A stretch of DNA of 64,000 nt from JADJOM01 sp963817435. GTDB lineage: Bacteria > Gemmatimonadota > Gemmatimonadetes > Gemmatimonadales > GWC2-71-9. The notes below the pieces were generated by a model, which searched no databases, was not told the DNA's origin, and worked only from the letters and a program-made list of their open reading frames with translations. A program made the translations under genes and the position numbers. The stretch covers positions 496,001 through 560,000 of the forward strand of contig CAWFNY010000003.1 in NCBI GenBank assembly GCA_963817435.1, written 5' to 3'. This document shows positions 7,848 to 16,064 of the stretch, piece by piece (the first letter of the stretch is position 1; every line of letters starts with the position of its first letter).

Positions 7848-9442
7848 GAGCGCTCCTCCTCGCGGGGCTCACCCTCACCGCACTCGCCTCGGCACTGAGC
7901 GGGCAGGTCACCGACGCCCGGCTCCGCGCCGCCCGGCGCGAGCCGGCCAACTGGCTCACCTACTCCGGTGACTTCGGCGCCCAGCGCTACTCGCCGCTCC
8001 GGCAGATCACTCCCGCGAATGTCGCCTCGCTCCGGCCGGCCTGGGTGTATCAGGCGGCGGAACCGGGCGTGCTGCAGACCAGCCCCATCGTGGTGGACGG
8101 GGTGATGTACCTGACCGAGTTCCGCGGCCACGTGGTGGCACTCGACGCCGCCTCCGGCCGAGTGCTCTGGCGCTACCAGGTGACGCTGCCGGCGCAGCTC
8201 CTCACCCTCGGTTTCGGTCCGACCAATCGCGGCGTCGCGGTGCTCGACTCGACGGTCTTCGTCGGCACACCGGACGCCAGGCTCGTGGCCCTCGATGCCC
8301 GCTCCGGCGCCTTGCGCTGGGCCGCGACAGTGGGGGACAACACCCTCGGCTACGCCATCACCGGCGCGCCGCTCGCGTTAGGCGATCTCGTGATCGTCGG
8401 GGTGAGCGGCGCGGAGGCGGGGATTCGCGGTTACCTCGACGCCTACGATGCAACGACCGGCGCGCGCCGCTGGCGCTTCTACACCATCCCCGCCGCCGGC
8501 GAGCCCGGCGTAGAGACCTGGGGTGGCGAGTCCTACAAGACGGGTGGCGGCTCCACCTGGGTCACCGGGAGCTATGACCCCGGCCTCGGCCTCGTCTACT
8601 GGGGCGTCGGCAACCCCGGCCCTCTCTGGAACGGCGACAGCCGCCCCGGCGACAACCTCTACACCTGTTCGCTGGTGGCCCTCGACGCGAAGACCGGCAC
8701 GCTCCGCTGGCACTTCCAGTTCACCCCGCACGACACCCACGATTGGGACGCGACCGAGATCCCGGTGCTGCTCGAGGGCCGGGTGAAGGGTGCGCCGAGG
8801 AAACTGGTGGTGATGGCCAACCGGAACGGCTTCTACTACGTGCTCGACCGGAAGACGGGCGAGTTTCTGTCAGGCACCCCGTACATGGACCAGGGCTGGG
8901 CCGAGGGACTCGATGCCAGGGGCCGCCCGATCGTGAAGCCGAACACCGAGCCGACCGAGGCCGGCACCGCGCTCACCCCGAACCTGCACGGCGGCACCAA
9001 CTGGTACAGCCCGAGCTACAGCCCCGCCGCCGGCCTCTTCTACGTTGCGGCGCGCCAGATGGGGAGCCGGTACTACAAGTACCCGGTCACCTACACTCCC
9101 GGCCGCTACTTCCTCGGCGGCGGTGAAGCGGAGTTCGGCGGCGACTCGGCGCAGGGAATGGTGCGCGCGCTCGAGCCGACCACGGGCAAGATGCGCTGGA
9201 GCTTCCCGCTGCATTCGCCGCCGTGGGCAGGGCTGCTCTCGACCGGCGGCGGGCTCGTCTTCGGCGGAACCAACGAGGGGGTATTCTTTTCGCTGGACGC
9301 CGCGACGGGCCGCCCGCTCTGGCACTTCCAGATGGGCGGCCAGCTCAACGCCAACCCGATCGCCTTTGCGATCGGTGGCCGGGAGTACGTCGCGGTCGCG
9401 GCCGGGCTGACGATGCAGGTGTTCGCCCTCGCGGTGCCGTAA
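7844..9442 (+). CDS. PQQ-dependent (quinoprotein) alcohol/polyol dehydrogenase
   Basis: A 532-residue secreted eight-bladed propeller quinoprotein (signal peptide 1-21, ending LSGQ). PQQ-family landmarks are NWLTYSGDFGAQRYSPLRQI near the N-terminus, Glu191 (GVSGAEAGIRGYLDAYD) and Asn257 (GVGNPGPLWNGD) as Ca/PQQ ligands, Trp239 (GGGSTWVTGSYDP) and the catalytic Asp302 (PHDTHDWDATE). The adjacent Cys pair of methanol dehydrogenase is absent (GFGPTNRGVAV at that place), as in several non-methanol members. It overlaps the cytochrome gene by four bases. Substrate unknown; an alcohol oxidised in the periplasm with electrons going to the neighbouring cytochrome is likely. Confidence 0.9.
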   Translation: MRALLLAGLTLTALASALSGQVTDARLRAARREPANWLTYSGDFGAQRYSPLRQITPANVASLRPAWVYQAAEPGVLQTSPIVVDGVMYLTEFRGHVVALDAASGRVLWRYQVTLPAQLLTLGFGPTNRGVAVLDSTVFVGTPDARLVALDARSGALRWAATVGDNTLGYAITGAPLALGDLVIVGVSGAEAGIRGYLDAYDATTGARRWRFYTIPAAGEPGVETWGGESYKTGGGSTWVTGSYDPGLGLVYWGVGNPGPLWNGDSRPGDNLYTCSLVALDAKTGTLRWHFQFTPHDTHDWDATEIPVLLEGRVKGAPRKLVVMANRNGFYYVLDRKTGEFLSGTPYMDQGWAEGLDARGRPIVKPNTEPTEAGTALTPNLHGGTNWYSPSYSPAAGLFYVAARQMGSRYYKYPVTYTPGRYFLGGGEAEFGGDSAQGMVRALEPTTGKMRWSFPLHSPPWAGLLSTGGGLVFGGTNEGVFFSLDAATGRPLWHFQMGGQLNANPIAFAIGGREYVAVAAGLTMQVFALAVP

Positions 9443-9547
9443 TCGGGATCTCTGCACCCTCTCCCTCGCGCTCGGAGACATTGGGCTCGGGGGCCGCCGC
9501 CGTCGTACATTCCCCAGCGGTACCACTCACCCCTCACGCGTCTCGTC

Positions 9548-10540
9548 ATGCCCTACGCGCCCGCTGCCACCAGGTACGACTCGCCGGAATTCTATCGCCG
9601 CGCCGGCCGCTCCGGTGTCCGGCTGCCTCTGATCTCGCTCGGGCTCTGGCACAACTTCGGCGGCCGCGATTCGTACGAGAACGCCCGCGCCATCGCCTGC
9701 CGCGCCTTCGACCTCGGCATCACCCACTTCGATCTGGCGAACAACTACGGCCCGCCGGATGGCTCGGCCGAAGAGACCTTCGGCCGCATCATGCGGGAGG
9801 AACTCGGCCCCTGGCGCGATGAACTGATCATCACCACCAAGGCCGGCTACTACATGTGGCCTGGTCCGTATGGGGAGTGGGGCTCGCGGAAGTACCTGCT
9901 CGCCTCGCTCGATCAGTCGCTCAAGCGGATGGGGCTGCCGTACGTCGACATCTTCTATTCGCATCGTCCCGATCCCGACACGCCGCTCGAGGAGACGATG
10001 GGGGCACTCGCCGAGGCGGTGCGGAGCGGAAGGGCGCTGTATGCGGGACTCTCGAACTACGGGCCGGCGGCGACGGTGCAGGCGATCAAGCTGCTCCGGG
10101 AGATGGGGACGCCCTGCCTGATTCATCAGCCTCGATACAGCATGTATGATCGTGCCATCGAGCCGGAGCTGCTCGCAATGCTCGAGGAGGCGCAGGTGGG
10201 CGTTGCGGTCTACTCGCCGCTCGCCAAGGGGCTGCTCACCGATCGCTACCTCGCGGGGATCCCCGCGGACGCGCGGGCGAGCAAGGATCCCCGCTTCCTG
10301 CGCCCCGAGCACATCACCGATCAAGTGCTCGCGAAGACCCGCCGGCTCAACGACCTCGCGGCGTCGCGGGGGCAGACGCTGGCACAGATGGCGCTCGCGT
10401 GGGTGCTCCGCCGCCCGGTGGTGACCAGCACGATCATCGGCGCGAGCCGGGTGAGCCAGGTGGATGACTGCGTGGGTGCGGTGCGGAACCTCGGGTTCAG
10501 CGCGGAGGAGCTGGGGCTGATTGAGCAGATACTGGGGTGA
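9548..10540 (+). CDS. Aldo/keto reductase, YghZ (L-glyceraldehyde 3-phosphate reductase)-like
   Basis: A 330-residue NADPH-dependent aldo/keto reductase. The catalytic tetrad is visible as Asp62, Tyr67, Lys98 and His139 (FDLANNYGPP, TTKAGYYMWPGPYG, YSHRPD). The GPYGEWGSRKYLLASLDQSLKRMGL stretch is characteristic of the YghZ/AKR14 group, which reduces L-glyceraldehyde 3-phosphate and methylglyoxal. The C-terminal STIIGASRVSQVDD binds NADPH. TACATT at 9506-9511 may be its -10 box. It is transcribed in the same direction as the PQQ operon, 105 bases downstream, and probably independently. Confidence 0.88.
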   Translation: MPYAPAATRYDSPEFYRRAGRSGVRLPLISLGLWHNFGGRDSYENARAIACRAFDLGITHFDLANNYGPPDGSAEETFGRIMREELGPWRDELIITTKAGYYMWPGPYGEWGSRKYLLASLDQSLKRMGLPYVDIFYSHRPDPDTPLEETMGALAEAVRSGRALYAGLSNYGPAATVQAIKLLREMGTPCLIHQPRYSMYDRAIEPELLAMLEEAQVGVAVYSPLAKGLLTDRYLAGIPADARASKDPRFLRPEHITDQVLAKTRRLNDLAASRGQTLAQMALAWVLRRPVVTSTIIGASRVSQVDDCVGAVRNLGFSAEELGLIEQILG

Positions 10541-10560
10541 CGGTCGGGCTTTCCTCTGAT

Positions 10561-11292
10561 TCACGGTTCCCACTCGGCGGTCGTCCACTCCGCCAGCGCG
10601 GTCTTACCACGCTTGGGAAAGAGATCCATCGCGATACTGCCGAAGGCGGCTCGATGCGCGGGTGTCATGAGCCGATACGCCTGGGGCAGGAGGAGATTCG
10701 CGTCGCCAACCCATGGCCTGTAGAGGGTGAAGCCGTCCCGATTCCAGTGCATGACCAGCCACGCCGCGTCGCAGGCGTAATCGAAGATCGTAGGCTCGAG
10801 CGATGAGTCTTCCACGGCCCGGATGGCCTGCAGGGCGCTGAGCTTCGAGATCTCCCCCCGTGTCTCCACGAAGAACAACACCGGGTAGGCCGCGCCAAAC
10901 TGGTGGAAGTACGCCTGAATCGCCGGCCTGCTCACATCAGGCTGGGAGATCGGGGGCTCCGAGATCAGGTAGGCCAGACCCGAGATGGTCTCGGTGCGAT
11001 GGCTCCGCGCCAGACGTTTGACGAGATCCTCGAAGCGCTGCGAAACCACCCGATCGTCCGCAAAGGCGGCTTGAAGCGATTCAATGGAGTCCGCCAGCTG
11101 GTGTGACCAGATGCGGGACACTGCGAGCGGCGCGAGTTGGGAACGCGACTCACTCGCGTCGAGCCAGGTATTCCTTCCCCGAGGGCGCCCGCATTCGCTG
11201 GGGACCTGGGCATGCGCTGGCGATCCAGCCAACTGAAAGAGAATGGCAGCGGAGAGCGACAGCGAAAGTCCGGCCCTCTGGATTGTTGGCAT
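10561..11292 (-). CDS. Secreted protein of the local five-member paralogue family (member A)
   Basis: A 243-residue protein of unknown function with signal peptide ending SPAHAQ. The mature N-terminus starts VPSEC. The C-terminal half carries the family signature: LSALQAIRAVEDSSLEPTIFDYACDAAWLVMHW. The start at 11292 is supported by AAGGA five bases upstream; a longer frame reaches 11340. It shares with members B, C, D and E the early Cys, a middle Gly-rich turn before a helix, and the ACxAAW-like Cys. It is convergent with the aldo/keto reductase (20 bases apart). I do not recognise the family. Confidence 0.7.
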   Translation of the reverse strand: MPTIQRAGLSLSLSAAILFQLAGSPAHAQVPSECGRPRGRNTWLDASESRSQLAPLAVSRIWSHQLADSIESLQAAFADDRVVSQRFEDLVKRLARSHRTETISGLAYLISEPPISQPDVSRPAIQAYFHQFGAAYPVLFFVETRGEISKLSALQAIRAVEDSSLEPTIFDYACDAAWLVMHWNRDGFTLYRPWVGDANLLLPQAYRLMTPAHRAAFGSIAMDLFPKRGKTALAEWTTAEWEP

Positions 11293-11393
11293 ACCTGTCC
11301 TTCGGAAGAGCGGATATCTCGAACCAGGCTCTGTTCGCATCGCCGATCATGGCCCGCGACGATTGGAGAGCGAGACGTTCGTCGCCGATCCTA

Positions 11394-12104
11394 CTATTCG
11401 GAATCGGCCTGCTCTGTGGCGGTGAGCCGGATCGGCGCATCCGCAGGGCGCAATCGCAAGATCGGGCCAGCGACCGCAGAGCGATTTGACCTGCCGAGCA
11501 ACCTGTATGCCTCGAAGAACAGATCGGTGTACCGTTGTGACAACTGACTGATTGCCTCAGGTCGCTGACTGCGCGCAGAGGTCGCGAGGGCCGACAACAC
11601 CTGAAGGCTCTGGCAGGCATACGCAAGTACTTCTCGCTCGCCGTTTGTCGATAGCGTGCGCCGACGAATCGCCCGCAGCCCGATCACTCGGCGCGACTCC
11701 AGGGTGGCTTGGCGCAGAGCAAACAGCATAGGCCCTGATCGTCCGGAGTGGAGTGCGTAGAGGCCGGCGGCCACACTCGCCTCTCCCCCCGAATAGCTGG
11801 CATCATCAGCAACAATCGCTGCCAGAGCCCATTCGACAGAACCCGAATCAGCTGCCCAGATGTCAGCAATCCGTGAGCTGTTGATGTTTCCGAGTCGGTC
11901 GAATGAAGCAGCTACCCCGTTGCGTAGCCGTCTCGAGACATCAATGAGAACTTCGGCGTGATGAGGTATGTCTTCCGAGTGTACCCACCCAAGCTCCGCA
12001 TGGCGACACGGGTCTGACGTGTCAGGCTCTTGCGCGACAAGAGCCGTGACGACGGTTAGAGCACTGAATACTCCAAGTAGAATAGTCATGGGCAAAAATC
12101 GCAT
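11394..12104 (-). CDS. Secreted protein of the local paralogue family (member B)
   Basis: A 236-residue secreted protein. ATG at 12104 gives a clean signal peptide (MRFLPMTILLGVFSALTVVTALVAQ) with GAGG eight bases upstream; an in-frame extension to 12245 lacks a signal. Family features: early Cys (TSDPC), IADIWAADSGSVEWALAAIV, LHSGRSGPMLFALRQATLESRRVIGLRAIRRR, and YACQSLQVL in place of the usual ACDAAW. Closest in layout to member E. It lies in the same orientation as member A, 101 bases upstream. Function unknown. Confidence 0.7.
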   Translation of the reverse strand: MRFLPMTILLGVFSALTVVTALVAQEPDTSDPCRHAELGWVHSEDIPHHAEVLIDVSRRLRNGVAASFDRLGNINSSRIADIWAADSGSVEWALAAIVADDASYSGGEASVAAGLYALHSGRSGPMLFALRQATLESRRVIGLRAIRRRTLSTNGEREVLAYACQSLQVLSALATSARSQRPEAISQLSQRYTDLFFEAYRLLGRSNRSAVAGPILRLRPADAPIRLTATEQADSE

Positions 12105-12544
12105 GAAGCAGGCCTCGCCGTTCCGATGGGTCCCCTGCCAAGAACAGCTGCAAGCCAATTGTTTACTGTGCGCTCTTGAAGGTCGCTCGGGGGCAGCGAG
12201 TTGATCCCGAGCACGACGTGCGCAAGTTCGTGACCGGCCCACCACGCCGGGTCGTCGAGCGCACCCTTTCCAAGGAAATAGACCCCAGTTAGAGGCCCTG
12301 CGCCAGGAAACGAGACTGCGCTGTAGTTTGGGCCGATCTCTTTCTGGAGGGCGGCAACAGCGGATTGGACAACGTCCTCGCTGTACACGATGCGACCAGC
12401 CATCAGCGATTGCATCACAGAGCTGGCGAAGCCGATCCCCTCATTGGGCAATCCATGTGCGTACTGATTGTAGACCAATTCGAACGCTCCACACCTCAGC
12501 GCGGAGGAGTGCGCCCATGCCCACCGGACGTCCTCGGGCCTCAC
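12086..12544 (-). CDS. Small protein with HELAH zinc-peptidase-like motif, possibly a gene fragment
   Basis: A 152-codon frame from GTG at 12544, with a stop codon only two codons upstream. Residues 104-110 (GHELAHV) form an HExxH motif, followed by LGINSLPPSDLQERTVNNWLAAVLG, so a zinc metallopeptidase-like fold is possible. There is no signal peptide. It overlaps the start of member B by 19 bases. The abrupt N-terminus suggests that it is the 3' fragment of a longer gene, for instance a peptidase or polymorphic-toxin C-terminus, but nothing upstream in this frame is recognisable. Base composition is lower in GC than most of the window. Confidence 0.4.
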   Translation of the reverse strand: MRPEDVRWAWAHSSALRCGAFELVYNQYAHGLPNEGIGFASSVMQSLMAGRIVYSEDVVQSAVAALQKEIGPNYSAVSFPGAGPLTGVYFLGKGALDDPAWWAGHELAHVVLGINSLPPSDLQERTVNNWLAAVLGRGPIGTARPASCDFCP

Positions 12545-12596
12545 AGCCTATCCGGATGGCTCCAGCGAATCGAATTCACTGAAGACGTTCGCGATC

Positions 12597-12966
12597 ATGA
12601 AGCCGGAGCAGTTTGCAATGATTAATGGAGGAGGACCTTACGCTCCGCTCTCGTTCAAGAACGCCGAGGTTGGATTCATCGTCCAGAATCTCCTGCAACG
12701 AGGGAGGATCGGTGTAGGTCCGCTGAGGGGGGGGTGCGGAGGGATGGTCGATCCGGAACGCTCTGTGGAACACGTTCATCATGATCAACGAAAAAGTCTT
12801 CACCGATCGGGAGAGGCAGGCAGGATTCGTCGAAGCATGCCTCGTGCACGAGGTCTCTCACGCCTTCTATGGAACATTGGACAGTGGACCAGGCAACGCG
12901 TACAGGTATGCATATGCGAACTCGTACGTGCACCAGAGTGGCCCGTGCGCAGGTCCAACCCCCTAG
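12597..12966 (+). pseudogene. Frameshifted HEVSH metallopeptidase-like gene fragment
   Basis: Two overlapping frames read as one protein if one base is removed from the G8 run at 12727-12734. The first part is MKPEQFAMINGGGPYAPLSF...GRIGVGPLRGG; the second is AEGWSIRNALWNTFIMINEKVFTDRERQAGF, then EACLVHEVSHAFYGT, ending at 12966. HEVSH is an HExxH zinc-binding motif. The frame stays open further upstream toward about 12480, where it runs antisense to the HELAH fragment. It may be a decayed gene, a homopolymer phase-variable gene, or a sequencing error. No signal peptide is seen. Confidence 0.35.
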
Positions 12967-12993
12967 TATCCCCCACTTCGGAGACCACACGAA

Positions 12994-13701
12994 ATGTGCC
13001 GAATGCGGAGTGTTGCAACGGTCATCGTCTCGCTTATTAGTGGGTCTAGCAAAGCAAGTGCTCAATTGCCCGCGTCGTGCAGCGAGGCCGCACGTGGCGT
13101 CACGTGGAAGGAGATCCAGCCCCGCGATGTCCCGCCGCGCCGCCCGAGCCAGGATTCGGTCACGGCGATCGTGCGCGCCCTCGCTTCGGGCCATCCACCG
13201 CTTCCGCGTGAGCGCGCCCTCCTTCGCGCGCGCAAGTTGTGGCAGGCCGACCCCGATGGCGTCGAAAGAGCACTGGGCGCCATGGCCCTCGCCACGGGCA
13301 CCACTCGGGAGGCCGGAGCCTACGAGGTCGGATGGTTGTACAAGAACATTCCGGGGCGAGCCACGACGATCCTGGACCTGCTGGCGCAGCGCGATTGGCA
13401 ACGTGCGGGCGATGCCTTCGATGCGGTCGCGTGGCCGGTCGACAGCGCATCACAGCGGAGGATCTTCGTACTTGCCTGCGACGCAGCCTGGCGGATCTTC
13501 CAGTGGTCGGGCGATTCCGCATATGGACGCGCGCACGACAGGATCTCCGACGTAAAGGACGGATCAGTCGTGATCAGCCGCGCCTCCGAGCTCCTCTCCG
13601 GGGCATACCTCTCGGCGCTGGAATCCATCATCGCACAAGCCTACGACAGATACGGGCTGATCATCGACCGGTGGTCGGGGACGCACGTGCCGCCGTACTA
13701 G
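12994..13701 (+). CDS. Secreted protein of the local paralogue family (member C)
   Basis: A 235-residue protein with signal peptide MCRMRSVATVIVSLISGSSKASAQ and mature start LPASC. Family features: KLWQADPDGVERALGAMAL, KNIPGRATTILDLLAQRDWQRAGDAF, and the core QRRIFVLACDAAWRIFQWSGDSAYG followed by VVISRASELLSGAYLSALESII. GGAG at 12980-12983 lies about ten bases before the ATG. It is on the opposite strand to A, B and D. Higher GC than the flanking fragments. Function unknown. Confidence 0.7.
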   Translation: MCRMRSVATVIVSLISGSSKASAQLPASCSEAARGVTWKEIQPRDVPPRRPSQDSVTAIVRALASGHPPLPRERALLRARKLWQADPDGVERALGAMALATGTTREAGAYEVGWLYKNIPGRATTILDLLAQRDWQRAGDAFDAVAWPVDSASQRRIFVLACDAAWRIFQWSGDSAYGRAHDRISDVKDGSVVISRASELLSGAYLSALESIIAQAYDRYGLIIDRWSGTHVPPY

Positions 13702-13731
13702 CCGGTGATTACGTCGGAGGGTGGCCTCGAT

Positions 13732-14415
13732 CTACTGCACGAGCCCGTCGGGCCTCAGTCCGGATTGCTCAATCCTCCGCAGGAGTCTCCGGAATGGCGG
13801 GTCCTGGAATCCACCCAGCAGGCGACTCGCCTCTCGGATCGTGATCGCAGCCTGTTCCGGCCATGTGTCGAATCGCACCCGAGCCCAACGGTTGCCAAAG
13901 CTGGAATCAGAGAGGAACGGGAGCAGTTGCCAGGCGGCGCTGCACGCGAAGTCGAGGACGGTCGAACGCTCCTCCGGCGAATCCAGCCGCGAGATCGAGC
14001 GGAGCCCCAGTGCCCGGCGTGAGACCTCAGGGCTCATCGTGAGAAGCTGAAGCATCGGTTGCACCGGACCACCCAGAATCCTGTAGTACGCGGAGGCCAG
14101 CAGGGCGCGCTCAGTCCCATAGCGGCTCGGATCTGCAACCGCCTCGGCCAGCGTGGCCAGTGCACCCGCGGAATCGTCGCCCATCATGGTGTGGATCTGC
14201 GGCGGCAGCTCCGCCGCCTCCATCCGGTGAGCTTCCTCCCAGGCAAACGCAGAGTCGAGGATGGCGCGGCTCCGCTCATCCCCACTGAGGCGCTCCCCAG
14301 CCACGACCGCCGGCCAGGGCTTCAACGATCTGGTGCATGCCGCGGGCATCGACTGGGCGCTTGTGTTCGAGACTCTCACCGTGCTTAGCGCGATGAAAGT
14401 GCAGAACAGGAACAT
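13732..14415 (-). CDS. Secreted protein of the local paralogue family (member D)
   Basis: A protein of 227 residues if started at ATG 14415, where the signal peptide MFLFCTFIALSTVRVSNTSAQ begins. Longer in-frame starts exist at 14511 and 14562, so the start is uncertain. Mature start SMPAAC. Family features: VQPMLQLLTMSPEVSRRALGLRSISRLDSPEERS, then the core VLDFACSAAWQLLPFLSDSSFGNRW and AAITIREASRLLGGFQDPPFRRLLRRIEQSG, which aligns well with member E. It is convergent with member C, 30 bases apart. Confidence 0.7.
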   Translation of the reverse strand: MFLFCTFIALSTVRVSNTSAQSMPAACTRSLKPWPAVVAGERLSGDERSRAILDSAFAWEEAHRMEAAELPPQIHTMMGDDSAGALATLAEAVADPSRYGTERALLASAYYRILGGPVQPMLQLLTMSPEVSRRALGLRSISRLDSPEERSTVLDFACSAAWQLLPFLSDSSFGNRWARVRFDTWPEQAAITIREASRLLGGFQDPPFRRLLRRIEQSGLRPDGLVQ

Positions 14416-14542
14416 CGTCTGGCCTACCCCCACGAGCGGCCGCTGCACACGACCGAGGTGTTCGGGTGTGTGAATCCAGCCGGCTCTCTGGCGGCGATGT
14501 ACGTTTGACATTCGCTGTGATTCCCATAGGCTGAATGGACTC

Positions 14543-15103
14543 ATGCGCAAACGTGCCTGCATCGCCCCTTTTCAGCAACGTCCGCTTCAAGGCGAATCAC
14601 GACCCCGCGCCTTTGCGTGGCCCCTGTTCGTCGCAATAGCGGTGGCGGCCTGCGGGCACATTCCGATCGCCAGTCAATCCGGCGGCCCCCTCCGTGTGAT
14701 CGCCGACTCGATACTCTCCGGAAAGGGCGCAGGGATTTGTGATACACTCCAAGTTCGAGGGCCGGTGGGTCCGCAGCTGATATCCTGCAATTGGTCGGAT
14801 AGCGGTCATTTCATCCAGCGGCTGACAGGGGCAACGGGCGTGGTGCAGTTGACCGTGGCCTGGGAAAGCCGGACCGACTCCGTCTTCGGCAGATCCGTGA
14901 ATGAGCGGCTTCGGGCAACATATGGGGATCCTGACCGCGAGTGCCCAACTGAAGATGGCGGTACCCAGACAAGCTGGTATGAGAAGGAGTACGAAGTTGA
15001 GTCTCTTCTCTCCCGGACCGGTTCGGGATCGATACGCTACGCGATAAGCTCCACGGACACCTCAAAGCATCCCTGCGGCAGAGCGCTGCAGAGCCCTCGA
15101 TAG
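14543..15103 (+). CDS. Putative lipoprotein of unknown function
   Basis: A 186-residue protein. The segment FAWPLFVAIAVAAC (residues 24-37) is a hydrophobic stretch ending in a lipobox-like VAAC, so it is probably a lipoprotein. The rest (GAGICDTLQVRGPVGPQLISCNWSDSGHFIQRL...GVVQLTVAWES) is not recognised. It resembles small secreted beta-rich proteins with further cysteines (CDTL, ISCNW, RECPT, KHPCG). It starts divergently from member D, and any long start for D would overlap it. It lies between two members of the secreted family and may be functionally tied to them. Confidence 0.6.
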   Translation: MRKRACIAPFQQRPLQGESRPRAFAWPLFVAIAVAACGHIPIASQSGGPLRVIADSILSGKGAGICDTLQVRGPVGPQLISCNWSDSGHFIQRLTGATGVVQLTVAWESRTDSVFGRSVNERLRATYGDPDRECPTEDGGTQTSWYEKEYEVESLLSRTGSGSIRYAISSTDTSKHPCGRALQSPR

Positions 15104-15177
15104 ATTCAATTGCTCTTCTGCCTGGCGCGCAGGATCTGAGCCCACCCTCGGGCCGTCCGTTCCAGAGAGGCACCACG

Positions 15178-15861
15178 ATGCAGCCAAGTCGAATTCCGGC
15201 GCTGGGTCTGTTGGCGCTGATCGTGCTCTCGCCGCTCTCAGCCCGCGCCCAAACCGTTCCTCCGGAGTGCACCGCCGCGCTGCGACGGAGCACCTCTGAG
15301 TCGTATCCCGTCCCGTCAGTGCTCAAGTCGGCCGAAGACCTCGGCCTCGACACCATTCTACCCAGGCTCCGGGCCGTCATGCGCCACACCGCGCTGAGGA
15401 TTCCGGATTCGCTGGCGGCGGTCTGGAAGGCTGACTCGGCCGATGTAGAAGCGGGCCTGGCAACGATCATAGTCAATGAACTATGGTATGGCTCGGAGAT
15501 TGCCCAGGAGGCGGCCGAGATCTACCGGAGCTTCTCCGGAAGATCGGGGCCGATCTTGACGGCTCTTATGCAAGGCTATGATGTGGAAAGACGCGAGTTG
15601 GCGCTCAGCGCAATCACCGCCCTGCAGGATGAGCACGACGGAGAAACCGTCCTGAGCCTCGCCTGTGACGCTGCGTGGCAGCTCACTGCCTTCACTGCCG
15701 ACCCCTCCTATGCGAAGGAGTGGCGCTGGAAACGGGGCGCCTACTGGGCTGCGGAGGCCAAGTGGACGATCAAAGACGCCGTGCGACTCCTGACTGGGAA
15801 GAAGCGCGTCGTCGCCGAGGGCCTCCTGCGCCGCCTCAGCGCGAACGTGCCGGACGAATGA
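15178..15861 (+). CDS. Secreted protein of the local paralogue family (member E)
   Basis: A 227-residue protein with signal peptide MQPSRIPALGLLALIVLSPLSARAQ and mature start TVPPEC. AGAGAGG lies at a normal distance upstream of ATG 15178. Family features: AVWKADSADVEAGLATIIV, SFSGRSGPILTALMQGYDVERRELALSAITALQ, and the core TVLSLACDAAWQLTAFTADPSYAKEW with KWTIKDAVRLLTG. The pattern of short amphipathic helices suggests a helical-repeat (HEAT-like) fold; this is a guess from the sequence pattern. Confidence 0.72.
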   Translation: MQPSRIPALGLLALIVLSPLSARAQTVPPECTAALRRSTSESYPVPSVLKSAEDLGLDTILPRLRAVMRHTALRIPDSLAAVWKADSADVEAGLATIIVNELWYGSEIAQEAAEIYRSFSGRSGPILTALMQGYDVERRELALSAITALQDEHDGETVLSLACDAAWQLTAFTADPSYAKEWRWKRGAYWAAEAKWTIKDAVRLLTGKKRVVAEGLLRRLSANVPDE

Positions 15862-16064
15862 CTCTTTGGCCGGCACGCGTCCGGCCCCTCAGCCGGCACA
15901 ACTGGAGCGCGACCCGGACTCCAACGCCCCGCCGTTGCTCCACCATTCTCCCCGTGTAACTTCTTCCATCCCCGACATCGGTTCACCCCACGCGGGCGGA
16001 CCGGCCGAATAGTTTTTCCGCTGCTGTCGCACGCCGCACCCGCCTGTCCCGGCGCGAGGCCCGC

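Noticed and set aside
8375..8383. GTTAGGC site inside the PQQ dehydrogenase gene
   Set aside because: Single chance occurrence within a conserved coding region.
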